A DNA stretch of 55,643 nucleotides from contig CAMAYJ010000008.1 in NCBI GenBank assembly GCA_945862505.1, positions 1-55,643 on the forward strand, in the 5' to 3' direction. Source of the DNA: Bifidobacterium breve (lineage in GTDB: Bacteria; Actinomycetota; Acidimicrobiia; Acidimicrobiales; Acidimicrobilacustridaceae). Below are positions 7,546-14,829 of this stretch, in pieces (position 1 is the first letter of the stretch; each line of letters begins with the position of its first letter). The translations under genes and the position numbers were made by a program. Under the pieces are notes generated by a model that did no database searches, had not been told where the DNA came from, and saw only the letters and a list, made by a program, of their open reading frames with translations.

Positions 7546-7609
7546 GCCGATTCGTTAAGAAGGTGCTGGGAAGGTGTTCCGACCCCGCAGGACAGAAAGG
7601 GGTTCCGGA

Positions 7610-7810
7610 ATGGCTGCCGGTACCGTCAAGTGGTTCAACTCAGAAAAAGGCTTCGGCTTCATTTCACGTGAAGGAGGCCCAGACGTATTCGTGCATTACA
7701 GCGCGATCAGCGGCTCGGGTTACCGCTCACTCGAAGAAGGTCAAGCTGTCGAATTCGAGGTCACTAGTGGCCCGAAGGGCGATCAGGCACAGGACGTTCG
7801 TCCGGCCTGA
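7610..7810 (+). CDS. cspA: Cold-shock domain protein
   Basis: The 66-residue protein is a single OB-fold cold-shock domain: [18 protein letters not shown] carries RNP1 (KGFGFI) and VFVHYSAI is RNP2. It binds single-stranded RNA or DNA and acts as an RNA chaperone. ATG 7610 has a purine-rich site (GAAAGG) upstream; the frame is open for 12 further codons but the family starts at MAxGTVKWF. A strong bidirectional terminator follows. Confidence 0.96.
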   Translation: MAAGTVKWFNSEKGFGFISREGGPDVFVHYSAISGSGYRSLEEGQAVEFEVTSGPKGDQAQDVRPA

Positions 7811-7827
7811 GACCACATCAGTTTCGT

Positions 7828-7857
7828 AAACACGCCGCTCTTCGGGGCGGCGTGTTT
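7828..7857. terminator. Terminator between the cold-shock gene and the GlnR-like gene
   Basis: A 13-bp stem (7828-7840 with 7845-7857, one wobble pair) with a TTCG loop runs into TTTCGTTTT on the plus strand. The two flanking genes converge here, so it may stop both. Confidence 0.8.
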
Positions 7858-7896
7858 CGTTTTCATCTCAGTTGTTGATGCGGTGCGTGAACGTAG

Positions 7897-8577
7897 TCAC
7901 GAACCCCAACGCGATTGCCCAAAGCGATAACCAACACTGCGCACGGTTTGAATGAGGTTGGCATGATGTTCGCCGAGCTTGGCGCGCAAACGCCGAATGT
8001 GAACGTCGACAGTTCGCGCACCGCCGTAGTACTCATAACCCCACACTCGACTCAGCAACGTTTCACGAGTGAAGACCTTGCCCGGGTTGGAGGAAAGAAA
8101 CTTAAGAAGTTCGTATTCCATGTATGTGAGATCGAGTGGTGCGCCACCGATGGCTGCCTGATAGGTCTCGAGATTAAGAACAAGTTCACCGTACTCAACA
8201 AGTTCCGGACGCATGCCAGCACCGGTGTTCCAGTACAAGTGCTTAAGTCGTGCTTCGAGCTCGCGCGGATGAAACGGAGCAAGACAGAAGTCGTCGTATA
8301 AGTCATCACGCAACTCAAGATCGCCGAGTTGGGTGCCGTTGACGAGTAACAAAAGTGGTTCGAGCGGCACATCGCGCTTGCGCAGTGCTCGGCACAAAAG
8401 GAATGCGCGCTCTGGGTCGAGATAGGCGCAGATAATCGCGCCACCCCAACCGTCCTCGGGTTCGATGCGCGAGGCAGCAAGTTCGTCACTTGCTGCCTTC
8501 CACGGATAACCAGACAAGTCGAGTGCCTGGGCCAGCTCTGGTGGCGGAGGATCAGGAAAGATCAGGATTGGTTCCAT
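7897..8577 (-). CDS. glnR: GlnR-like OmpR-family transcription regulator
   Basis: From ATG 8577 the protein has 226 residues: a degenerate receiver domain (about 1-105) and a winged-helix domain (about 125-226). The motif EYELLKFLSSNPGKVFTRETLLSRVWGYEYYGGARTVDVHIRRLRAKLG closely resembles actinobacterial GlnR (given here by its key blocks ELLKFL, VFTRE, VWGYEYYGG, RTVDVHIRRLRAKLG). By eye the phosphoacceptor Asp position is Ala (IICAYL), consistent with an orphan regulator without a kinase. It starts 5 nt after the glnA2-type stop, hence one operon. A GlnR-like operator is found at 9980-10017. Confidence 0.8.
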   Translation of the reverse strand: MEPILIFPDPPPPELAQALDLSGYPWKAASDELAASRIEPEDGWGGAIICAYLDPERAFLLCRALRKRDVPLEPLLLLVNGTQLGDLELRDDLYDDFCLAPFHPRELEARLKHLYWNTGAGMRPELVEYGELVLNLETYQAAIGGAPLDLTYMEYELLKFLSSNPGKVFTRETLLSRVWGYEYYGGARTVDVHIRRLRAKLGEHHANLIQTVRSVGYRFGQSRWGS

Positions 8578-8582
8578 CGTCG

Positions 8583-9917
8583 TTACCAAGCCGGCAGGTA
8601 CCGATCGAGTTCGAACTGGGTGACCTGAGCCTTGTAATCGTTCCATTCCGAGCGCTTATTGCGCAGGAACCATTCGAAGATGTGTTCGCCGAGTGCTTCA
8701 GCAACGAGTTCGGAATTTTCCATAACATCAAGCGATTCCGACAGCGATTGCGGGAGCGGTCGGATGCCCTCAGCGGCGCGTTGTTCGGGAGTGAACTCGA
8801 ACACGTTGGCGGCAGCTTCAGGCGGTAGTTCGTAGCCACCTTCGATGCCCTTGAGCCCTGCAGCAAGCATGACCGAGTAGGCCAGGTATGGGTTACATGC
8901 GGGATCGGGGGCGCGGTATTCGATACGGGTCGATGACTGCTTGCCGCGCTTGGTGACAGGAACACGCACGAGCGCAGACTGATTGTTTCGCGCCCACGTG
9001 ATGTATACGGGGGCTTCGTAACCAGAGACAAGTCGCTTATAGGAGTTCACGAGTTGGTTTGTGACCGCAGTGATTTCTGGTGCGTGGTGCAACAAGCCGG
9101 CAATGAAACCGCGTGCAACCTTTGACAAGCCAACGGGATCGCCGGGCTCGTGGAACGCGTTCTCGTCGCCCTCAAAAAGCGACATATGCGTATGCATGCC
9201 TGAACCCTGCACTCCGGCAAGTGGCTTTGGCATGAATGATGCAAACACGCCTTGTTCCATCGCGATCTCTTTGACGATGAGACGGAACGTCATGATGTTG
9301 TCGGCCATCGTGAGTGCATCGGTGTAACGCAGATCGATTTCGTGCTGGCTCGGAGCATCTTCGTGGAACGAATACTCAACGGGAATGCCCATGGCTTCAA
9401 GAACCAGCAATGTGCGCGTGCGCAGATCGCTGGCGACATCGGCAGTGGTGAGATCGAAGTACGAACCGGAGTCCAATGGCACCAGCGGTTTCGAAGGGTC
9501 ACCCTCGGCGAAATAAAAGAATTCCATTTCGGGTGCAGTCATGAACGAGAAGCCGCGGTCATGGGCTTTGTCGAGGTTGCGCTTCAGTACCTGACGAGGG
9601 TCGCCCTCAAATGGCGTGTCGTCGTGGTTGAGAATGTCGCAGAACATTCGGCCAGAGATTTCTGAGCCCTTGCCCCACGGAAGGATTTCGAACGTGTTGG
9701 GGTCGGGCTTGGCCAGCACGTCAGATTCCTGGACGCGGCTGAAGCCATCAATGACCGACCCATCGAAGTGGAGACCCTCTTCGAAGGCGTTCTCAAGCTC
9801 GGCCGGCGAGATCGCCACCGACTTGAGCTGGCCGAGCACATCGGTGAACCACAGGCGGATGAGGCGAACCCCACGCTCTTCAACGGTCCTGAGTACGTAA
9901 TCTTGCTGACTTCCCAT
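8583..9917 (-). CDS. glnA2: Type I glutamine synthetase, GlnA2-type
   Basis: The 444-residue protein has all glutamine synthetase I regions: FDGSVIDGF, the metal and glutamate site GSGMHTHMSLF, NQLVNSYKRLVSGYEAP and IEYRAPDPACNPYLAYS. It is shorter than GlnA1, starts like mycobacterial GlnA2 (YVLRTVEERGVRLIRLWFTDVLG) and lacks the adenylylation Tyr segment, so GlnE should not act on it. The reaction is glutamate plus ammonia plus ATP to glutamine. It is divergent from glnA1 and leads an operon with the GlnR-like gene. The ATG at 9917 has no strong ribosome site. Confidence 0.93.
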   Translation of the reverse strand: MGSQQDYVLRTVEERGVRLIRLWFTDVLGQLKSVAISPAELENAFEEGLHFDGSVIDGFSRVQESDVLAKPDPNTFEILPWGKGSEISGRMFCDILNHDDTPFEGDPRQVLKRNLDKAHDRGFSFMTAPEMEFFYFAEGDPSKPLVPLDSGSYFDLTTADVASDLRTRTLLVLEAMGIPVEYSFHEDAPSQHEIDLRYTDALTMADNIMTFRLIVKEIAMEQGVFASFMPKPLAGVQGSGMHTHMSLFEGDENAFHEPGDPVGLSKVARGFIAGLLHHAPEITAVTNQLVNSYKRLVSGYEAPVYITWARNNQSALVRVPVTKRGKQSSTRIEYRAPDPACNPYLAYSVMLAAGLKGIEGGYELPPEAAANVFEFTPEQRAAEGIRPLPQSLSESLDVMENSELVAEALGEHIFEWFLRNKRSEWNDYKAQVTQFELDRYLPAW

Positions 9918-10131
9918 CCACTAAGTGTCCCACGTCGGGCCCTCTGGACCCAAGGCCGTTCCCGGACTCCGGGGCCGAGTTCACGTTCCGTTCACAATTG
10001 GGCAACAGTGGGGAAAACAGCGGCTGGCACGCTCATCAAGTCACCCTTCGGAACCACTGCGGCGCCGGGGGTAGTGTCCCCAACGATCAGCGCTCTGGAA
10101 CCGACTAGACCGCACCCCCACAGGAGGAACC
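9918..10131. other. Control region between the two glutamine synthetase genes
   Basis: The 214-bp gap separates divergent glnA2-type and glnA1-type genes. It contains a four-fold 11-bp-phased motif at 9980-10017 (putative GlnR operator), possible -10 elements for glnA1 at TAGTGT (near 10070) or TAGACC (near 10106), and the glnA1 ribosome site AGGAGG. Confidence 0.6.
9980..10017 (+). promoter_or_regulatory. Putative GlnR operator, four elements at exact 11-bp spacing
   Basis: The pentamers TTCAC (9980), TTCAC (9991), GCAAC (10002) and GAAAA (10013, followed by C) start exactly 11 bp apart. The GlnR consensus in actinobacteria is two a/b half-sites of the form gTnAC-n6-GaAAC repeated with 11-bp phasing. 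The fit is partial in base identity but exact in spacing, and the site lies between two glutamine synthetase genes with a GlnR-like gene adjacent. Confidence 0.55.
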
Positions 10132-11556
10132 GTGCAGGAACGCACTCCCGAAGAAGTACTGAAGCTGGTGAAGGACGAAGGCTGCGAGTTCGTCGACCTC
10201 CGCTTCTCGGACCTGCCCGGCATCATGCAGCACGTGACCATTCCGGCTCACGTTCTGAGTGAGGACCACTTCACCGAAGGCCACGGTTTCGATGGCTCAT
10301 CGGTTCGTGGTTTCCAGGAGATTCAAGAATCGGACATGGTGCTCATCACCGATCCGAACACCGTGTACATGGATCCGTTCATGAAGCACAAGACCGCGGT
10401 CATCCATTGTTACGTGGCCGATCCGGTAACGCACGAGAGCTACTCGCGCGATCCGCGTTATGTCGCAACCAAGGCCGAGGCGTATCTCAAGACCACTGGC
10501 ATTGCCGACACGGCGTTCTTTGGTCCCGAAGCCGAGTTCTTCGTGTTCGATGACGTTCGTTTCGACACGCAGCCCAATGGCTCGTTCTACATGGTCGACT
10601 CCATCGAAGGTGAATGGAACTCCGGCACCGACGAAGGTCCGAACCTTGGTTACAAGCCGCGTACCAAGCAGGGCTACTTCCCTGTGCCGCCGATGGATCA
10701 CTACCAAGATCTTCGCGGTGACATGACCCTCGCCCTTCATGGCGTTGGCATTGAGACCGAACTTCATCACCACGAGGTTGCCTCTGGTGGTCAGGGCGAA
10801 ATCGGCATCAAGTTCAACACCCTTTTGAAGATGGCTGATCAGCTCATGACCTTCAAGTACGTCTTGAAGAACGTTGCATGGCAGGCCGGCAAGTCGCTCA
10901 CCTTCATGCCGAAGCCGATCTTCCAAGACAATGGTTCGGGCATGCACACACATCAGTCGCTTTGGAGCGGTGGAGAGCCGCTGTTCTACGACGAAGCTGG
11001 TTATGCCGGACTTTCCGACATGGCTCGCTGGTATATCGGTGGACTTCTCGCCCACGCCGGCGCCGTCATTGCCTTCACCAACCCCACCACCAACTCGTTC
11101 AAGCGTTTGGTGCCGGGTTACGAAGCTCCCGTGAACCTCGTTTACAGCCAGCGCAACCGTTCAGCATCGATTCGTATCCCGTTGGCATCGCAAAGCCCGA
11201 AGGCCAAGCGCATCGAGTTCCGTTGCCCCGACTCCACCAGCAACCCGTATCTCGCTTTCTCGGCGATGATGCTTGCTGGTCTCGACGGCATTCAGAACCG
11301 CATCGAACCGCCGGCACCTGTCGACAAGGACCTCTACGACCTTCCGGCGTCAGAACTGGCCTTGGTTCCCCAGGTTCCCGCGACGCTCGAAGCAGCACTC
11401 GATGCACTCGAAGCCGACAACGCGTTCCTCAAGGCCGGTGGTGTGTTCACCGACGATCTCCTCGAAACATGGGTCGAGTACAAGCGTAAGAACGAGGTGG
11501 ATGCGATCCGTTTGCGCCCGCATCCCTACGAGTTCTCGATGTACTACGACATCTGA
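10132..11556 (+). CDS. glnA: Type I glutamine synthetase GlnA1 (adenylylatable)
   Basis: The GTG at 10132 follows AGGAGG by 5 nt and gives 474 residues, the full GSI-beta length. [40 protein letters not shown] and the C-terminal MYYDI are present. The adenylylation site is intact: Tyr402 in DKDLYDLP, the target of GlnE, which is also encoded in this window. The enzyme makes glutamine, the main nitrogen donor. Upstream lies the putative GlnR operator. The gene ends in a terminator and looks monocistronic. Confidence 0.97.
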   Translation: MQERTPEEVLKLVKDEGCEFVDLRFSDLPGIMQHVTIPAHVLSEDHFTEGHGFDGSSVRGFQEIQESDMVLITDPNTVYMDPFMKHKTAVIHCYVADPVTHESYSRDPRYVATKAEAYLKTTGIADTAFFGPEAEFFVFDDVRFDTQPNGSFYMVDSIEGEWNSGTDEGPNLGYKPRTKQGYFPVPPMDHYQDLRGDMTLALHGVGIETELHHHEVASGGQGEIGIKFNTLLKMADQLMTFKYVLKNVAWQAGKSLTFMPKPIFQDNGSGMHTHQSLWSGGEPLFYDEAGYAGLSDMARWYIGGLLAHAGAVIAFTNPTTNSFKRLVPGYEAPVNLVYSQRNRSASIRIPLASQSPKAKRIEFRCPDSTSNPYLAFSAMMLAGLDGIQNRIEPPAPVDKDLYDLPASELALVPQVPATLEAALDALEADNAFLKAGGVFTDDLLETWVEYKRKNEVDAIRLRPHPYEFSMYYDI

Positions 11557-11592
11557 GCCGGATCATTTAAAGTTTCATTGCATGAATCGAAC

Positions 11593-11619
11593 GAGGACCG
11601 GTCCACTGGATCGGTCCTC
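11593..11619 (+). terminator. Terminator after glnA1
   Basis: A stem of 12 bp with one wobble (GAGGACCG at 11593-11600 pairing with 11612-11619, extended inward) is followed by TTCG. It lies 37 nt after the glnA1 stop. Confidence 0.55.
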
Positions 11620-11638
11620 TTCGCGTGTCATCAGTCGG

Positions 11639-11644
11639 TACGGT
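11639..11644 (+). promoter_or_regulatory. -10 element TACGGT, leaderless type
   Basis: It ends 8 nt before the ATG at 11653 of the nuclease-like lipoprotein. Confidence 0.5.
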
Positions 11645-11652
11645 GGTGGGTG

Positions 11653-12669
11653 ATGTCCACACGTTCTGATCGGCGGATCGGCCCTTTCCTCTGTGTTTGC
11701 CTCGTTGCTCTTGTTGTTTTTGTCGCGGGCTGCGAGAAGTCATCGACTACTTCTAAATCGCGTTCGGGAAGCCCTGTGGCCTCAGGCCAGAGTTCCGATA
11801 CGACAGGTTCAAGCACAACAACTGCGGTGGTTCCAGCGGTGGTGCCTGCTGTCCCGACAACCGCAACACCAACCTCTCAATCCACGCGTGATCGACTGTC
11901 GATTCTTGCGGTCGATGACCGGCAAAGCCCGCAAGGCACCTATCACCGGGAAGAGTGGCCGCATTGGGCAGACGTCGATAGCAACGGATGCGACGCGCGA
12001 CAAGACGCGCTTGCGGTTTGGTCAGTAGTTACCGCAACTGTGAATCGATCAGGTACCTGCAAGGTTGTTGTTGGTTCATGGGTGTCGCCCTACGACGGAG
12101 TGACATCGAACAATCCCAGTGACTTCGATGTTGACCATCTCGTTCCGCTTGAGAATGCCTTCCGTTCTGGTGGCTGGGCATGGAGCACCGAGCGTCGACG
12201 CGCTTTTGCGAACAACCCCGCCGAACTTGTTGTCGCCTCTGCGTCATCGAATCGTTCGAAGGGCTCTGACCCACCCGATCAATGGCGACCGGCGAATCGC
12301 GACTCTTGGTGTGCGTATGCCGATGGTTGGGTGAAGGTGAAAAGCCTGTGGGAGCTGACCGTCACTACCGCAGAACGCGATGCTCTTGGTCAGATGCTTG
12401 ACACCTGTGGAATCGCTGGTCCGGTCTGGCCGTTAGGTAGCACGGCATTCACATCCCCGACAGGACCTGCTCCTTCAGGGTCTGCCTCTGGGGGAGCGTC
12501 GGGCACGCCGGCAGTTCCTCCTTCCCCAAGTGCTCCGGCCACGGGTGCAGACGTGTACTACGCGAATTGCACGGCGGCGCGCGCTGCCGGTGCAGCACCC
12601 ATACGTGTCGGCCAGCCTGGCTATCGAACTGCTCTCGACGGAGATAAAGACGGCGTTGCGTGTGAATGA
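11653..12669 (+). CDS. Lipoprotein with HNH nuclease-like and excalibur calcium-binding domains
   Basis: ATG 11653 gives 338 residues beginning with a lipoprotein signal (lipobox VFVAGC, Cys27). A Ser/Thr/Pro-rich linker leads to an HNH/DUF1524-like domain with DVDHLVPLENAF, followed by NPAELVVAS and a Trp-rich end. After a Gly/Pro/Ser linker the last 38 residues form an excalibur domain (YYANCTAARAAG...DGDKDGVACE), an EF-hand-like calcium site. It is probably a cell-surface DNase or related hydrolase; substrate is not shown. The start fits both the signal peptide and the -10 element. Confidence 0.82.
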   Translation: MSTRSDRRIGPFLCVCLVALVVFVAGCEKSSTTSKSRSGSPVASGQSSDTTGSSTTTAVVPAVVPAVPTTATPTSQSTRDRLSILAVDDRQSPQGTYHREEWPHWADVDSNGCDARQDALAVWSVVTATVNRSGTCKVVVGSWVSPYDGVTSNNPSDFDVDHLVPLENAFRSGGWAWSTERRRAFANNPAELVVASASSNRSKGSDPPDQWRPANRDSWCAYADGWVKVKSLWELTVTTAERDALGQMLDTCGIAGPVWPLGSTAFTSPTGPAPSGSASGGASGTPAVPPSPSAPATGADVYYANCTAARAAGAAPIRVGQPGYRTALDGDKDGVACE

Positions 12670-12700
12670 TGTTCGACGCGCGTCGGACAGCCATCGTCAC

Positions 12701-12706
12701 TAGGGT
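12701..12706 (+). promoter_or_regulatory. -10 element TAGGGT, leaderless type
   Basis: It is followed by 6 nt and the ATG of the nitroreductase at 12713. Confidence 0.6.
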
Positions 12707-12712
12707 GCGCGC

Positions 12713-13357
12713 ATGGAGCAACTTGATCTGAGCGCCGACGCACTGCTCACCACAACTCGCGCAGTGCGTAAACGGCTTGACCTTGAACGACCTATCGATC
12801 GAACTGTTGTCGAGGAATGTTTGCGTGTTGCGTTGCAGGCACCGAACGGATCGAATCGCCAAACTTGGAACTGGGTTGTTGTTGACGATGCATCGACGCG
12901 TGCTGCGATGGCTGATATTTGGCGAGGCGGGGCCGCTGATCTCGGTGCTGCAGCCGCGAATTCTGCGACACCACCTCGGCCACCGGGAGAACGCCAACCC
13001 GAGATCATGGAATCAGTCTCATGGCTCAATCAGCATCTCCACGAAGTGCCGGTGCTTGTTGTTGCCACGGTCGATGGCCGTCCTGAAGGTGCATCGATGT
13101 TCACGCAAGCAACAATGTGGGGGTCGGTGCTGCCTGCCGTATGGAGTTTCATGCTGGCATTGCGCAGTCGCGCGTTAGGGAGTTGTTGGACAACTGTGCA
13201 CCTTGAGCGCGAACGCGAGATGGCCGAGTTGTTGGGGATTCCATTTACCGATGTCACGCAAGCAGGGATGTTTCCGGTTGCCTACACGGTTGGAACGGAA
13301 TTTAAACCAGGGGCCCGCGAAGCTTCGGCCGACACGATTCGTTGGAATCGCTGGTAG
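12713..13357 (+). CDS. Nitroreductase family FMN oxidoreductase
   Basis: The 214-residue protein has the family start RAVRKRLDLERPIDRTVVEECLRVALQAPNGSNRQTW, in which RxVRxF-like and APNGSNRQ segments bind FMN phosphate, and GSCWTTVHL near the C-terminus. Members reduce nitro groups, quinones or enones with NAD(P)H. It stands alone between the lipoprotein gene and the convergent amidohydrolase, with which it shares no intergenic space. The substrate is unknown. Confidence 0.88.
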   Translation: MEQLDLSADALLTTTRAVRKRLDLERPIDRTVVEECLRVALQAPNGSNRQTWNWVVVDDASTRAAMADIWRGGAADLGAAAANSATPPRPPGERQPEIMESVSWLNQHLHEVPVLVVATVDGRPEGASMFTQATMWGSVLPAVWSFMLALRSRALGSCWTTVHLEREREMAELLGIPFTDVTQAGMFPVAYTVGTEFKPGAREASADTIRWNRW

Positions 13358-14782
13358 TTAGGCCTCGTTGGCGAGCAGTTGACGAACCTGCGATTCCACT
13401 GCAGTTCCGTCAAAGAATTGCGGGTTCGTTCCGGTGAAAAGACGGGCAACATTGCCGAACATGAAATCGCTGAACTGATCGCGAGTGACGAGATCGTCTT
13501 CGATCAACTCCCACGCTTCCGGAAGAACGCCGGTGAAATCCGGGACATCCCAGTGGCCGATGTCGGATGCGAACATTGCGCGAAGTCGCGAACCATCAGG
13601 ATTGATGGCGTCATTGAAGGCGAGAGCGTTCATGGGGTCATCGGCTTCGCAGCCAAAGAAGCACTGATCGGTGAATATTTTTACGATGTCTGCCTTTGAC
13701 GTGATGCCGCTCTTTTCCCACTCGTCGATGGTGTTGGGCTCTTCATTTGGGTCAGAAAGAAACGACAGCGTTTCATCAAGTCGATCGGCACGATCGGTGA
13801 AGAGTGCATCGCCGTGTTCGGCGATGAGGGATTCAAGCAGTGCCCGATCGAGATGGGCGGGGTTGTAGTGCTCAACGTCCTCGCTATTGCGTTTTTCGAA
13901 GTGACCGCAGATGTCGGAAAGAAGGTTGCAACCCCACGCAACGCCGCCTTCGAGAAACGCAAAGCGCAGTTCAGGGAACCGTGACATGACGCCACCGAAG
14001 AAAAGCGAGCGAAGGACGGCCTCGGTACCCGCAGCGAAGTTGCCAATGTGATTCGCCACGTAGTTGGTGGGAGAGACGCGACTCCCGAATCCGATACCGG
14101 TTGAGTGGAATGTGGGCGAAACATTGAGTTCGGCACACTTCTTCCATAACGGGTCGTAGTCGTGCATGCTGTCGAGCCCCAGACCATCAACCCAACGAGC
14201 AGCACGGTCACCCTCGTGCCCTGGAGCATTGCGAAGAACTAGTCCGCCAAACAGGAATCCGCGCAGGCCGAGTTCTTTGGTTGCGTACTCAAGTTCGGCA
14301 ATCGCCTCGTCGGGATCGTAGGTGGGGATCACGCCGACGGGGAGAAGTCGGTCGGAGTACTTGTCGTAGGCCTCGGCGTAATAGCGGTTGCACGCGCGTG
14401 CGAGCGCACGACGCAGTTCTGGGTTGTCAGTCGCCATCACCGTGAGGCCAACGGTTGGGTAGAGCACTGCGACATCGATACCGATTTCATCGAGTCGGTT
14501 GTACAGAAGGCGTGGAAGCATCGCAGTTGCACGGTCAAGGGTGTTGCGTGTTGGAACGGCCCACCATCCTGTTCGGCTCATGCCGTTTGCTCGACGCTGG
14601 TCGTCGGTGAGTCCGCGTCGTGCCGCCGCACCGGCGGTGCTCATCGCTTGAAACGTGTCAGCAAGCGCTGTTCCCGCGTCGGCGGCGATTAGGTCGCGAA
14701 TGGCAGGAATAAATTCGATGATGTGTCCGTCGGCGTCAATGACGGGATGATCGAGTTCGGCACGAATTGCAGCTGCGTCCAT
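13358..14782 (-). CDS. Amidohydrolase (PF04909-type TIM barrel)
   Basis: From ATG 14782 the protein has 474 residues; an SD-like AGGGGG precedes this start, while the frame runs 17 codons further. VIDADGHIIEF is the first metal-site strand, followed by LYPTVGLTVMATDNP, RGFLFGG, a central FHSTGIG and the late FASDIGHWDVPDF. This is the family of decarboxylating or hydrolysing amidohydrolase-2 enzymes, common in aromatic or polyketide breakdown. The next minus-strand gene upstream is glnE, only 47 nt away, so transcription from there is possible but functional linkage is not. Confidence 0.87.
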   Translation of the reverse strand: MDAAAIRAELDHPVIDADGHIIEFIPAIRDLIAADAGTALADTFQAMSTAGAAARRGLTDDQRRANGMSRTGWWAVPTRNTLDRATAMLPRLLYNRLDEIGIDVAVLYPTVGLTVMATDNPELRRALARACNRYYAEAYDKYSDRLLPVGVIPTYDPDEAIAELEYATKELGLRGFLFGGLVLRNAPGHEGDRAARWVDGLGLDSMHDYDPLWKKCAELNVSPTFHSTGIGFGSRVSPTNYVANHIGNFAAGTEAVLRSLFFGGVMSRFPELRFAFLEGGVAWGCNLLSDICGHFEKRNSEDVEHYNPAHLDRALLESLIAEHGDALFTDRADRLDETLSFLSDPNEEPNTIDEWEKSGITSKADIVKIFTDQCFFGCEADDPMNALAFNDAINPDGSRLRAMFASDIGHWDVPDFTGVLPEAWELIEDDLVTRDQFSDFMFGNVARLFTGTNPQFFDGTAVESQVRQLLANEA

Positions 14783-14829
14783 AGTGGCCCCCTGAATTGT
14801 CAGGCCATCATGCCTCAAACTGGTCTGGA

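Noticed and set aside
10297-11055. 252-codon frame antisense to glnA1
   Set aside because: The plus strand encodes a full glutamine synthetase; the antisense frame has no recognisable domain.
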